64,000 nt of DNA. Source: Neolewinella lacunae (GTDB lineage: Bacteria > Bacteroidota > Bacteroidia > Chitinophagales > Saprospiraceae). A program made the translations under genes and the position numbers. Where the stretch lies: NCBI RefSeq assembly GCF_014349155.1, contig NZ_JACSIT010000083.1, positions 27,681-91,680 on the forward strand. The letters run 5' to 3'. Under the pieces are notes generated by a model, which had not been told where the DNA came from, made no database searches, and saw only the letters and a list, made by a program, of their open reading frames with translations. Each line of letters starts with the position of its first letter. The stretch's first letter is position 1. Below are positions 1 through 8,441 of this stretch, piece after piece.

Positions 1-978
1 ATCGACGAAATCCACCGCTTCAGCAAATCCCAGCAAGACAGCCTCCTCGGGGCCGTCGAGGCGGGCACCGTCACCCTCATCGGGGCCACCACCGAAAATC
101 CCAGTTTCGAGGTCATCCCCGCCCTCCTCAGCCGCTGCCAGGTCTACGTCCTCGAACCCCTCGGCGCCGAAGATTTGCGCAGCATGGTCGAGCGGGCGCT
201 GACGCAGGATGCAGTGCTCAGTAAACGAGCAGTGGAAGTCCAGGAGGACACCGCGCTGCTCCGCTACTCCGGCGGAGACGGTCGCCGCCTCTACAACCTC
301 CTCGAACTGGTCACCAACAACGCCGACCCCGCCGAGGCCATCACCATTACCGACGAGCTGGTCAGCACCCGCGTCCAGGAAAACCTCACCCGCTACGATA
401 AAACGGGTGAACAGCACTACGACATCGCTTCGGCCATGATCAAGTCCATCCGTGGTTCCGACCCCAACGGCGCCGTCTACTGGCTGGCCCGGATGATCGA
501 CGGGGGCGAAGACGTCAAATTCATCTGCCGCCGCCTCATCATCTCCGCCTCCGAAGACATCGGCCTAGCCAACCCCAACGCCCTGCTACTGGCCACCACC
601 GCCGCCCAGGCCGCCCAGCTTGTAGGCTACCCCGAAGCCCGGATCATCCTCAGCCAGGCCGTCATCTACCTGGCCACCAGCCCCAAGAGCAACTCCAGCT
701 ACCTGGCCATCAACGAAGCCCAGGCCGCCGTCCGCAACACCGGCACCCTGCCCGTCCCCCTGCACTTGCGCAACGCGCCCACCAAGTTGATGAAACAGCT
801 CGACTACGGCAAAAACTACGACTACAGCCACGATAACCCCGGCAATTTTCGCGCCCAGGAATACCTCCCCGATGCCCTCAGCGGCACGGCCTTCTTCCAG
901 CCCAAGCCCGATAACCCCCAGGAAAAAGCCCTCCTCGAGCGGCTTAAGGCCTGGTGGCGGGGGAAGTACTATCCTTAA
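1..978 (+). CDS. rarA: Replication-associated recombination protein A, C-terminal part (5' end outside window)
   Basis: The reading frame is open from base 1, so the start lies upstream. The first visible residues, IDEIHRF, are the Walker B motif of an AAA+ ATPase. A sensor-1 stretch GATTENPSF (visible residues 28-36) and the PALLSRC segment follow. The remainder matches the MgsA/RarA C-terminal oligomerisation region ([21 protein letters not shown]). RarA acts at stalled replication forks with SSB and the clamp loader. Roughly the first quarter (Walker A) is missing because of the window edge, not truncation. The family identification is confident; the local role is from family knowledge. 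Confidence 0.93.
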   Translation: MDEIHRFSKSQQDSLLGAVEAGTVTLIGATTENPSFEVIPALLSRCQVYVLEPLGAEDLRSMVERALTQDAVLSKRAVEVQEDTALLRYSGGDGRRLYNLLELVTNNADPAEAITITDELVSTRVQENLTRYDKTGEQHYDIASAMIKSIRGSDPNGAVYWLARMIDGGEDVKFICRRLIISASEDIGLANPNALLLATTAAQAAQLVGYPEARIILSQAVIYLATSPKSNSSYLAINEAQAAVRNTGTLPVPLHLRNAPTKLMKQLDYGKNYDYSHDNPGNFRAQEYLPDALSGTAFFQPKPDNPQEKALLERLKAWWRGKYYP

Positions 979-1095
979 TGCGTGAATGCTTGAATGCGGG
1001 AATGCGTGAATGCTTGAATGCGTGAATGCGGGAATGCTTGAATGCGGGAATAATTAGTGAATGAGTGACCGCCGTAGGCAGCAGCGTAGGATACA
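979..1095. repeat. R5 array: 8-bp GAATGC repeats plus conserved block
   Basis: Directly after the rarA stop codon, about ten imperfect copies of an 8-bp unit (GAATGC followed by GT, TT or GG) run to about 1050. They are followed by GTGACCGCCGTAGGCAGCAG, the reverse complement of a block that recurs at 1.6, 61.6 and 62.5 kb. Short open frames here are only translations of the repeat. From 1096 to 1281 I see no gene. Confidence 0.8.
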
Positions 1096-1281
1096 AGCTA
1101 ATGAGCTGCCGCACTGGATAGGCGTTACCAATATCGGCTGCGGGACTGTTGTGGGAATAAAAATTGAAAGCTATTTTTACAGCACTGTAAGCCATTCATC
1201 TTTAGCCAAATTATTATTTCACCTAAAGAGCAGGGATTTAACATTATTCGAAAGTTAACCCTTCTCGCATCATCAATTGCA

Positions 1282-1506
1282 ATGCAAACCAAAATTTTAA
1301 ACAGGGCCGTGTTTTTTGCCGCGTTGACCCTTGCCGTTTTTATCGGGTATTTGTATTGGATGACTTCCCAACATTTCGGCACCCATGCCACAATAGAATA
1401 CACGGACTTGTGGAAGATAATCCGCAAAGCCTCCCTCTTGATAATAGTGCATCTCCTAATTGGTTATGGGGTAGGAAAATTCGCCATTTATCATGAGAAT
1501 AAATAG
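1282..1506 (+). CDS. Small two-helix membrane protein, unknown function
   Basis: A 74-residue frame with two hydrophobic segments (about residues 9-27 and 47-66) separated by a short polar loop, ending in a charged tail (YHENK). The base composition is more AT-rich than in the neighbours. I recognise no family. It sits between two R5 repeat blocks and has no operon partner. It could be a real small membrane protein or a chance frame; the two clean hydrophobic segments favour a gene. Confidence 0.45.
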   Translation: MQTKILNRAVFFAALTLAVFIGYLYWMTSQHFGTHATIEYTDLWKIIRKASLLIIVHLLIGYGVGKFAIYHENK

Positions 1507-1606
1507 CGATTTGATTTTCAGGGCTTTGTGTGTAGAAATTAGATTTAGGTCCTTCCCCATTTCTCGTGTGTGAAAATGCTAAATGCCCAAGTTGAATCCG
1601 AAATTT

Positions 1607-1782
1607 GTTCAGTCATTAGCTGCGCTGCTGCCTATCGGCGGTCACGCATTAGCTAGGCTGCTGCCTACGGCGGTCACTCATTGTCAGGTCGCTCGCGGTA
1701 GCGTGTCGCGTGCGGCAGCGTGTCGCGCGCGGCAGCCCATTCACGCCTTCACGCATTCGCTCATTCGCTCATTCCAAAAAAA
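1607..1782. repeat. R5 repeat cluster
   Basis: This contains two copies of the block GCTGCTGCCTACGGCGGTCA (one reads CTATCGGCGG) at about 1624-1680. Short GCGGTAGCGTGTCGC-type units follow, then the complement of the GAATGC array (CATTCACGC, CATTCGCTC) running into the 3' end of the convergent ketosynthase gene. The same parts occur in the same style at 61.6 and 62.3-62.55 kb. Confidence 0.8.
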
Positions 1783-2881
1783 CCGAAACCACATTCCCCC
1801 CAAACCCCGTAGCATTCACCAGCACCGAGCGCACCCCCTTCCCTCCCGGCAAGTACGCCAAACCAGCGGCATCCCCAGCGCGCAGGATGGCAATGGCCAG
1901 CTCCAGGGCCAGCGGACCGGAAGCACCGAATGTATGCCCCGTTGCCCATTTGCCGGAAGTGACGGCCTGGTCTGGCCCAAACACTTTTCGGATGGCAAAC
2001 AACTCAGCCGCATCCCCCCGCCGGGTCCCCGGGGCGTGAGCGATGATAAGATCGGGGGACTTACCCGCCGTGGCCGCCGCTTCGCGCATGGTTTTTTGGA
2101 GTCCTTCCCCCGTGGGCGTAATGCCCGTTGGACTGCCCGCCACCTCCCGCGCAAAGGCGAGTCCCGTGATCCGGGCGATGGGCGGCGGGGCACTGTCTAG
2201 CTCCAGGGCCAGAAACGCGGCCCCTTCGCCCACGACCATCCCCGTCGGCGGCTGGGCCAGGGGGCGACAAACCGGCAGGCAATCATCCTCCGGCGGAACG
2301 GCGTAGATGCGCAAAGCCTCCATTTGCCGCAGCGTAAAGGGGGTCAGCGGAGCTTCCGCGCCACCCACCAAGACCCGGCTGGCCATCCCCGCCCGCAGCA
2401 AAGCCACGCCGTGCAGCAAAGCGTGCAAGCCCGAAGAGCAAGTCACACTAAGGCTGCTGGCCAAACTGGCGCTGGAGAAGTAAGCCCCCAACCCAAACCC
2501 GATGCTGCCCAAGGTCGTCGCAGGGGAAGTCCGGGGCCCTACCCTACCCGCCCCCGCAAACTGCTCGTACCCCGCCTCCCAACTCATGGTAGGGCCACGG
2601 GAAGAACCCACCAGTACGGAAAAGTCTTCCCCCCTCCATCCCGCGTGCTCCACCGCCCGGTCGGCAGCGTACAGGGCCAACAGCGTGGCGCGGTCCAGGT
2701 CCTGCTCCGCACTAAATGCTTCAATTCCGGCGTGGGACGGCAGCTGGGCCCGGTACACGGGCAAATGGATACTGGGGTCCATAACCCAGCGGGCCGGCCC
2801 CTCCGTGTAGGTCCGCCAAACTTCCTGCGGGTCGCTGCCCGCCGCGGAGATGCCGCCAATGCCGGTAATACTGATGTTCAT
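1769..2881 (-). CDS. Beta-ketoacyl synthase (KAS II/FabF-like)
   Basis: A 370-residue thiolase-fold condensing enzyme. The nucleophile is C148 in VTCSSG, and the catalytic histidines are H282 (AHAPGT, in place of the usual HGTGT) and H316 (GHTFGASG), with K311 just before. It would condense acyl thioesters with malonyl-ACP. It is slightly shorter than housekeeping FabF (about 410). It lies downstream of, and on the same strand as, the BioF-like gene at 3996-5138, with a lower-GC outer-membrane gene between them. That context suggests a pathway-specific synthase (biotin/pimelate or another lipid) rather than the main FabF. The start is fixed by a TACCTTTG box only 8 bases upstream. Confidence 0.88.
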   Translation of the reverse strand: MNISITGIGGISAAGSDPQEVWRTYTEGPARWVMDPSIHLPVYRAQLPSHAGIEAFSAEQDLDRATLLALYAADRAVEHAGWRGEDFSVLVGSSRGPTMSWEAGYEQFAGAGRVGPRTSPATTLGSIGFGLGAYFSSASLASSLSVTCSSGLHALLHGVALLRAGMASRVLVGGAEAPLTPFTLRQMEALRIYAVPPEDDCLPVCRPLAQPPTGMVVGEGAAFLALELDSAPPPIARITGLAFAREVAGSPTGITPTGEGLQKTMREAAATAGKSPDLIIAHAPGTRRGDAAELFAIRKVFGPDQAVTSGKWATGHTFGASGPLALELAIAILRAGDAAGLAYLPGGKGVRSVLVNATGFGGNVVSVFLE

Positions 2882-2888
2882 GGGCGGG

Positions 2889-2896
2889 CAAAGGTA
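2889..2896 (-). promoter_or_regulatory. -7 promoter box (TACCTTTG) of the ketosynthase gene
   Basis: On the minus strand this is an exact TAnnTTTG box. Only 7 bases separate it from the ATG at 2881, so transcription would start at or next to the start codon and the mRNA would be leaderless or nearly so. Confidence 0.55.
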
Positions 2897-2970
2897 GGCA
2901 GAGAAACGCTGCGAAATGGTGGCCCACTAGGAATTCCGGCAACAGCGCACGCCAATCTTAATTGCCCACT

Positions 2971-3738
2971 TTAGAAAAACCGGGAAACCGAAAAGGTTAG
3001 TTTCAGCGGATTAAACTTTTCAAAACCAGTTGGAACGGTGGTAGAACGACCTCTAATTACAGTAGCTTGGTTTACCGTATGACTATCAACAAAGTGGTTG
3101 TTGTATAGCCGGACACCTAACTCAAATGCCAATTTATTCCTGCACATATAACGCACCCCACCCAAATATTCAATGGACTTTGGCTCAAAGCCCCAAATCC
3201 CTGGGATCCTCCAAATATGGGAATTTTCTATCGACGAATGATACCCCGTTGTATAAAACCGATAGCGTGGCCGGAATCTTCCGAATAAACCAAATCGCGG
3301 ACTAAGCTGGTATACCAAGGATAGCTCCGGGGCAATCATAAAATCGTAGAAGCGATCAGCCGTTCGAAGATCAAAAGAAATGATGTCACCAGGTTTGTAT
3401 CCTGGGCGATAAGGCCGAGTGAATGTCGCAAGCTGAAAATGAGCACCTGCACCAACCCATAGGGATAAACGGCGAAAGTTCAATACCTTTTTTTGCCCAG
3501 ATATGCCAATTCCATACGTGCCGAAATATTCAGGCTGACTGCGCAGCAATTCACGTGAAGACGAACCATACAATCGTTTATCATGCGCCTCAATAGCCGT
3601 TTCAATCGTCAAACCCCAGCGGGAAGAATCCAATTGAGCACGCACTGAACCTAAGGGCAAAAATAAGATTACCAATACAATTACGAAGGAACCCAACACA
3701 AAGGTATTCCAGCTAGGAAAGTTGGAGCAGCGGATCAT
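2971..3738 (-). CDS. Outer-membrane beta-barrel-like protein, unknown function
   Basis: A 255-residue secreted protein. A hydrophobic stretch (about residues 12-33) ends in VRAQ, a plausible signal peptidase I site. Alternating aromatic beta-strand segments follow, and the protein ends in phenylalanine (VSRFF), as many outer-membrane barrels do. It is more AT-rich than its neighbours. The start overlaps the stop of the upstream T9SS-tail fragment by ATGA, implying translational coupling. I cannot name a specific family; PorP/SprF-like proteins, which pair with T9SS cargo, are one possibility but no signature is visible. Confidence 0.65.
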   Translation of the reverse strand: MIRCSNFPSWNTFVLGSFVIVLVILFLPLGSVRAQLDSSRWGLTIETAIEAHDKRLYGSSSRELLRSQPEYFGTYGIGISGQKKVLNFRRLSLWVGAGAHFQLATFTRPYRPGYKPGDIISFDLRTADRFYDFMIAPELSLVYQLSPRFGLFGRFRPRYRFYTTGYHSSIENSHIWRIPGIWGFEPKSIEYLGGVRYMCRNKLAFELGVRLYNNHFVDSHTVNQATVIRGRSTTVPTGFEKFNPLKLTFSVSRFF

Positions 3739-3917
3739 TGAATAATAATTTTACGGGTGGTCGTACTTTGCGGAGTACTTAACCTTAAGAAATATACCCC
3801 TGAAACGTAGGGACGTGGAACAATGCTGCTTAGCTCTTCACCCATTCGCCAAACAACAAGAATTGCCCAGTTGCTGCTTTGCTTACTAACCCCAATAACG
3901 TAATGCGAAGCGAACAC
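3735..3917 (-). pseudogene. Orphan type IX secretion C-terminal sorting domain (truncated cargo gene)
   Basis: A 60-codon frame whose last 30 residues look like the end of a T9SS type A sorting domain: SGVYFLRLSTPQ, then TTTRKIIIQ at the C-terminus. No signal peptide or cargo domain precedes it, and an in-frame TAA lies two codons before the GTG that opens the frame. The upstream 80 bases show no continuation in another frame. It overlaps the outer-membrane gene by ATGA. I read it as the 3' remnant of a secreted-protein gene whose 5' part was lost next to the BioF-like gene. Confidence 0.6.
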
Positions 3918-3995
3918 AAGTTAGTTCCTTTTTCTGAATGTTCAAATGGCTGTATTTGACTAGAAAAGGGAAATCCTTCTTTTCACTTATTCTCC

Positions 3996-5138
3996 TTAAT
4001 CAACATCCCCCAACCCCGCCAACACCCTCAACAGCGCATCCATTTCCGCAGCGGTGTTGTAGGCGTGCAGGCAAATCCGGAGCCGTTCTGCACCAGCGGC
4101 CACGGTGGGCGAACGGATGCCTTTGACCAAAAGACCCGCCCTGCGGCAAGCGGCTTCGGCGGCCAGCACCGCCGCGTTGCCGGGGGTGGAAAAGATTTGA
4201 ATGGGGCCTTCTCCCCCACTCAGGGAGACACCGAGCCCGGCCCGCTCCGCCGCGCTGCGGAAGTAAGCAATGTTGTCGCCCAGGGCTGCGTAACGGCTGG
4301 CGTGGTAATTGGCCAGCTTAGCATAGGCCCCCGCAATGCCGTACCATTGATCAGGGGCAGGGCCAGTCGTGTAAATGAACGGACGGCAGGTATTGATCAG
4401 GTATTCCCGCAAATTTTGGCTGCCCAACACCGCCCCGCCGTGGGTGCCAAATGCCTTACCGTAAGTGATGATGGTCGCAAAAACCTGGTCTTGGAGGCCG
4501 TGGCTGGCGACCAATCCGGCCCCGGCCCGCCCCTCCAATCCCCCGGAGTGCGCTTCGTCTACGATCAGCTGGGCCCCGAAACGCGCACAAAGCCCGGCCA
4601 GCTCCGGCAGGGGCGCTAAGTCTCCATCCATACTGAAGCGGCTTTCGGTCAATACGAAGCGCTGTCCATCGGGTCGGGCCGCGGCCAGCAGCCGTTCCAG
4701 GGCCAGGAGGTCATTGTGCGGAAAGCGAAGGGCCTTGCCCAGGCCCAGGCGGATGCCATCGCGGCAACTGGCGTGCACGAGTTCGTCGTAGAGCAGCGTA
4801 TCCGTCCGGCGTACGAGGGCGGAGAGCAAGCCGAGGTTGGCGGTATAGCCAGAGTTGAAGACCAGGGCGGTGGGATAGCCGTGGTAGGCGGCAATGTCGG
4901 CTTCAATGCCGTGCCACTCGGCTGCGTCGCCGGAGATGGAACGGGAGCCCGTTGCGCCAGACCAGGTGCTGGCCGCCGTCTCGCCCCGCTTTTGCAAGGA
5001 CGTTCCCGGCACCTGCGTTCGCGCCAAACCCAAATAGTCGTTCGACCAAAAATCTACCCCCGCCAGCGTGCCCCCCAGCGTGCGCCAGGTACCGGCCGCC
5101 GCAATTTCGGCCAAACGTTGTTGGAGAAAGTCCGCCAT
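3996..5138 (-). CDS. 8-amino-7-oxononanoate synthase-like PLP enzyme (alpha-oxoamine synthase)
   Basis: A 380-residue fold-type I PLP enzyme: WSNDYLGLA, SGDAAEWHGIEADIA, FNSGYTAN, the cofactor-binding VDEAHSGG and the Schiff-base lysine in ITYGKAFGTHGG (about K228). The family condenses an amino acid with an acyl-CoA or acyl-ACP; BioF makes the biotin precursor. The ATG at 5138 is chosen because it follows the stop of the upstream rluA-like gene; a start at 5183 would overlap that gene. Odd feature: residues about 38-51 after LGLA are encoded by R1 motif sequence (ARTQVPGTS) where the family normally carries its own segment. The exact substrate is uncertain. Confidence 0.82.
   Translation of the reverse strand: MADFLQQRLAEIAAAGTWRTLGGTLAGVDFWSNDYLGLARTQVPGTSLQKRGETAASTWSGATGSRSISGDAAEWHGIEADIAAYHGYPTALVFNSGYTANLGLLSALVRRTDTLLYDELVHASCRDGIRLGLGKALRFPHNDLLALERLLAAARPDGQRFVLTESRFSMDGDLAPLPELAGLCARFGAQLIVDEAHSGGLEGRAGAGLVASHGLQDQVFATIITYGKAFGTHGGAVLGSQNLREYLINTCRPFIYTTGPAPDQWYGIAGAYAKLANYHASRYAALGDNIAYFRSAAERAGLGVSLSGGEGPIQIFSTPGNAAVLAAEAACRRAGLLVKGIRSPTVAAGAERLRICLHAYNTAAEMDALLRVLAGLGDVD
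5008..5025 (-). repeat. R1 motif copy 1 (inside the BioF-like gene)
   Basis: On the minus strand it reads GGCGCGAACGCAGGTGCC. It is in frame and translated as ...ARTQVP. The right flank (GGGAACGTCCTTGCAAAA) resembles that of copy 3. Confidence 0.75.
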
Positions 5139-5149
5139 CCCTTCCGAAT

Positions 5150-5854
5150 TTACCACTCGGTCATCTCCCCGAAAAGCTGCCAAAGTTGGTCGTCCTGGGG
5201 GATGGGCGCGATGATGTGTACGGTCTCTTTTTTCACCGGGTGCTCAAAGCGGAGCGAGCGGCTGTGCAGGTTGATCGTGTTCTGGTCGTTGCGGTAACGG
5301 GAGCCGTATTTTACGTCGCCCTGGATCGGGGTTTTCAGTTGGTCGGCGAGTTGCACCCGGATCTGGTGCGGGCGGCCGGTTTCGGGGGTGACTTCCAGCA
5401 GGACGTTGGAGCCGACACGGCCGAGGAGGCGGTAGCTGAGCTTGGCCAGTTTAGCGCCCTGGTGGCGGTTGGAGTCGGCCTTCGGGACGATCTTGCTGCG
5501 GTTCTTTTCGCTGTCCTTATACAGGAAGCCCGAAAGGCTGCCCTCAATGGGGTCGGGCTGTTCGCCGACGATGGCCCAGTAGGTTTTGGCTACTTGGCGG
5601 TCGCGGAACTGCTCGTTCATGCGGGTGAGCGCCTTGCTGGTGCGGGCGAAGAGGATGAGGCCACTGACGGGGCGGTCGAGGCGGTGTACGGAGCCGAGGA
5701 AGACATCGCCGGGCTTGTTGTAGCGGAGCTTGATGTACCGTTTGGCCCAGTCCATCACCGTCTCGTCGCCCGTAATGTCGCTTTGGCTGAGCAAGCCGGC
5801 GGGTTTGTTGATGGCGATGAGGTGGTTGTCTTCGAAGAGGATCTGGAAGTTCAT
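5150..5854 (-). CDS. RluA-family 23S rRNA/tRNA pseudouridine synthase
   Basis: A 234-residue protein with the RluA signature HRLDRPVSG; D60 is the catalytic aspartate. The NKPAG segment is at 17-21, and ETGRPHQIRVQ and GDVKYG follow in family order. There is no S4 domain, as in the RluC-short/TruC group. It isomerises specific uridines in structured RNA. It is the first gene of a minus-strand run with the BioF-like gene 12 bases downstream. The exact target RNA cannot be read from the sequence. Confidence 0.92.
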   Translation of the reverse strand: MNFQILFEDNHLIAINKPAGLLSQSDITGDETVMDWAKRYIKLRYNKPGDVFLGSVHRLDRPVSGLILFARTSKALTRMNEQFRDRQVAKTYWAIVGEQPDPIEGSLSGFLYKDSEKNRSKIVPKADSNRHQGAKLAKLSYRLLGRVGSNVLLEVTPETGRPHQIRVQLADQLKTPIQGDVKYGSRYRNDQNTINLHSRSLRFEHPVKKETVHIIAPIPQDDQLWQLFGEMTEW

Positions 5855-5947
5855 TGGTACGGCTTTGAGGTCACAGGTCTTCCTGGCCTTGGTTTGGGGC
5901 GCAAAGATCGGAATTTAATGCCGACCGCAACCCAGGGTACTATTGAA

Positions 5948-6130
5948 CGTGCGGTTGAGCCCATGGAGTAACAACAACTAATTGGTCTTCAACGGCCTTG
6001 TAGTATTGTAGTTTTGTAGTTTTGTAGTTTTGTAGTTTTGTAGTTCGGTAGTACTGTAGTAGAAAACTACCGAATTATGAAACCATTGCACGCTAACCAT
6101 CTGAAAATCAGCTTACCTCTACGTTGTATA
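5948..6130 (-). repeat. R2 element copy A1
   Basis: It fills most of the 326-base gap between the rluA-like gene and mqnD. Read on the minus strand, it starts with a module containing GCTGATTTTCAGATGGTTAG and GCAATGGTT. A core of 8-bp GTAGTTTT units (complement AAAACTAC) with a short opposing arm follows. It ends with GGCCGTTGAAGACCAATTAG and GGGCTCAACCGCACG. The flanking modules are shared with 34.3 and 52.1 kb. Confidence 0.8.
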
Positions 6131-6180
6131 CCCCAAGCTGACGTTATTGATGGTTAAATGAACTAGCCAAATCCCCCACC

Positions 6181-7023
6181 GTGCTGCTAACCCTCGGTTT
6201 TTCTCCGTGCCCCAACGACACTTTCATTTTTGACGCGCTGGTCCACGGCCGCATTGATACGGAGGGGCTGCGCTTTGCGGTCCGCCTGGCCGACGTAGAG
6301 GAGCTCAACCGCCTGGCATTTGCGGGCGAGCTGGACTGCACCAAGCTCAGCTACCACGCCCTGGGCTACCTGACGGAAAGCTACGCCTTGCTTAACGCCG
6401 GCAGCGCCCTGGGCCGGGGGGTGGGCCCCTTGCTGGTGACGGCCGACGCCGCGCTGGCCCAAAATTTCGTACCCGACGCCAGCACGAAAACCGCCATTCC
6501 CGGCAAATACACCACCGCCAATTACCTGCTGGGACTGGCCTACCCCAACCTGCAACAAAAGGAGGAAGTCTTGTTTTCGGACATCGAAGGCAAGGTCCTG
6601 GCGGGCGAATTCAGCACCGGCGTGCTCATCCACGAAAACCGCTTTACTTACCAGGAGCGGGGCCTGCACAAGATTGCCGACCTGGGCGAATACTGGGAGG
6701 GCAGCACCGGCCACCCCATTCCCCTGGGCGGCATCGTTGTACGGCGCACGCTGCCGCCGGAGGTGCAGGCGACGGTGGATCGGGTGCTGGCGCGGTCCGT
6801 CCGCTACGCCTTCGACCACCCCGCCGCCTCCGAAGATTATGTGGCGGCCCACGCCCAGGAGATGGACCCCGGGGTGCGCCGGCAGCACATTTCCCTTTAC
6901 GTCAATGACTATTCCGAGGACCTCGGCGTGGCGGGCCGGGCAGCGGTGACGGCCTTCCTGGCGCAGGGCAAAGAGCGGGGCGTGATTCCGGCGGGGCGGG
7001 CCGACGTATTCGTAACCCGGTAG
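6181..7023 (+). CDS. mqnD: 1,4-dihydroxy-6-naphthoate synthase (futalosine menaquinone pathway)
   Basis: A 280-residue periplasmic-binding-protein-fold enzyme with the MqnD hallmarks: GFSPCPNDTFIF at 6-17, TKLSYHAL near residue 56, GRGVGPLL and LGGIVVRR. MqnD cleaves cyclic dehypoxanthine futalosine to 1,4-dihydroxy-6-naphthoate in the alternative route to menaquinone. The start is GTG at 6181; I see no upstream in-frame ATG that would fit better. It stands alone behind an R2 element with no other mqn gene in the window, so the pathway must be scattered. Confidence 0.93.
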   Translation: MLLTLGFSPCPNDTFIFDALVHGRIDTEGLRFAVRLADVEELNRLAFAGELDCTKLSYHALGYLTESYALLNAGSALGRGVGPLLVTADAALAQNFVPDASTKTAIPGKYTTANYLLGLAYPNLQQKEEVLFSDIEGKVLAGEFSTGVLIHENRFTYQERGLHKIADLGEYWEGSTGHPIPLGGIVVRRTLPPEVQATVDRVLARSVRYAFDHPAASEDYVAAHAQEMDPGVRRQHISLYVNDYSEDLGVAGRAAVTAFLAQGKERGVIPAGRADVFVTR

Positions 7024-7072
7024 ATGCGCGGCCGCCGTTCGTCGAAAAGCACCAGGCCGCCCGACGGAAAGC

Positions 7073-7080
7073 GCTACATT
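7073..7080 (+). promoter_or_regulatory. -7 promoter box (TACATTTG)
   Basis: An exact TAnnTTTG box 8 bases before ATG 7089 of the permease gene. It rules out a start at the TTG inside the box and predicts a very short or absent 5' leader. Confidence 0.55.
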
Positions 7081-7088
7081 TGGACCCT

Positions 7089-8330
7089 ATGGGATTAATG
7101 GAAAACATCCGCGTTGCCCTGCGCAGCGTCAACGCTAACCTCCTTCGGGCGCTGCTCACCACGCTCATCATTGCCGTTGGCATCATGGCCTTGGTCGGCA
7201 TCCTTACGGCCATCGATGCGGCGATCTATTCGCTCTCCTCCAACCTCTCCAGCCTGGGGGCCAACACGATCGAGATCGAGCGCGTCAGCACCAGCCTGCG
7301 CGGCGGCGGTGATGGCCGGGGCCCGCGCAAGCAATCAGCGCCGTTCACCTACGACCAGGCGAGGGAGTTTGCCGAGCGTTACAATTACCCCTCCGACATC
7401 AGCCTCAGCTTTTTCGCCACCGGGGCTACGGTGATCAAGTACGCCGACCGCGAGACGAACCCCAACGTTTCCCTCTACGGCATGAGCGTCAACTACCTCA
7501 ACAGCAAAGGCTACGAAATCGACTACGGCCGCAATTTCACGGAGCGGGAAGTGGCCGAGGGCGGCAACATCGCCATCATCGGTTCCGATCTGGTGGACGA
7601 CCTCTTTGATGGCAAAGCAGAATTTGCCGTCGGAAAAGAAATCCAGGCCGGCACGCTGCGCCTGACGGTGGTCGGGGCCCTCAAAAGCCGCGGCAGCAGC
7701 ATGAACACCAGCCAGGACCGCCGCGTGCTCATCCCCCTGCAAACGGCCAAACGCTACTATGGCTCGGGGCAGACGAGCTACGACATCCTCATTGCCGTGA
7801 AAGACCCTGCCGGCGTGGAAGCGGCCATGGCCGAGGCTACCGTAACGATGCGCAACGTCCGCCGCCTGCGCGCCGGCGAGGAAAATGACTTTCAAGTAGA
7901 AAACAGCTCCGATCTGGTGAGCATCATCAAAGACAACACCGTGACGCTGCGCCTGGCCGCCGTTTCCATTGGCTTGATGACCCTGCTGGGCGCCGCTATC
8001 GGCCTGATGAACATCATGCTCGTGTCGGTGACAGAGCGTACCCGCGAAATTGGCGTGCGCAAGGCCCTGGGTGCCACCCGCCGCAACGTCCTGCTGCAGT
8101 TCCTGGTGGAAGCCATCGTCATTTGCCAGATCGGCGGTATTCTCGGCATCATCCTCGGAGTGGCGGCGGGCAACGGTGTCGCCCTGGCCACCGGGGGCAA
8201 CTTCATCATGCCCTGGGTCTGGATCGGGATGGCGCTCGTCGTCTGTACCGTAGTGGGCCTGGTGTCCGGGCTCTACCCCGCCATGCGGGCGGCGGCGCTG
8301 GACCCCATCGAGTCTTTGCGCTACGAGTAG
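7089..8330 (+). CDS. MacB/FtsX-type ABC transporter permease
   Basis: A 413-residue permease. It has one N-terminal helix (about 18-42, after ENIRVALRSVNANLLRALLT), a large extracytoplasmic domain and three C-terminal helices. The canonical coupling segment ERTREIGVRKALGATRRNV precedes the second helix. Such permeases work with a MacB/LolD-like ATPase to move lipoproteins, peptides or toxins by mechanotransmission. No ATPase gene is adjacent. ATG 7089 (MGLMENIR) is preferred over TTG 7080 because of the promoter box and because family members start with a similar M-x-L-x-ENI. Confidence 0.88.
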   Translation: MGLMENIRVALRSVNANLLRALLTTLIIAVGIMALVGILTAIDAAIYSLSSNLSSLGANTIEIERVSTSLRGGGDGRGPRKQSAPFTYDQAREFAERYNYPSDISLSFFATGATVIKYADRETNPNVSLYGMSVNYLNSKGYEIDYGRNFTEREVAEGGNIAIIGSDLVDDLFDGKAEFAVGKEIQAGTLRLTVVGALKSRGSSMNTSQDRRVLIPLQTAKRYYGSGQTSYDILIAVKDPAGVEAAMAEATVTMRNVRRLRAGEENDFQVENSSDLVSIIKDNTVTLRLAAVSIGLMTLLGAAIGLMNIMLVSVTERTREIGVRKALGATRRNVLLQFLVEAIVICQIGGILGIILGVAAGNGVALATGGNFIMPWVWIGMALVVCTVVGLVSGLYPAMRAAALDPIESLRYE

Positions 8331-8356
8331 GGGGGCGAAAGGCTTACGGTAGGTCT

Positions 8357-8413
8357 GGCTGAGGGTGTCCCCACCCGAATATGTCCACGTTTCGGGTGGG
8401 GACACCCTCAGCC
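8357..8413. terminator. Bidirectional terminator: perfect 23-bp inverted repeat
   Basis: The arms 8357-8379 and 8391-8413 are perfectly complementary (each has GGGTGTCCCCACCC at its core) around an 11-base loop. It lies between the convergent permease and panD genes and fits a shared transcription stop. There is no strong T-run, so the stop may need a factor or depend on stem strength alone. Confidence 0.7.
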
Positions 8414-8441
8414 GGTATTTTACGGGAGGGGACTGCCTCCC

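Noticed and set aside
979..1060. Possible CRISPR-like array
   Set aside because: Units are 8 bp and contiguous with no unique spacers; the same holds at 31.2, 61.6 and 62.3 kb.
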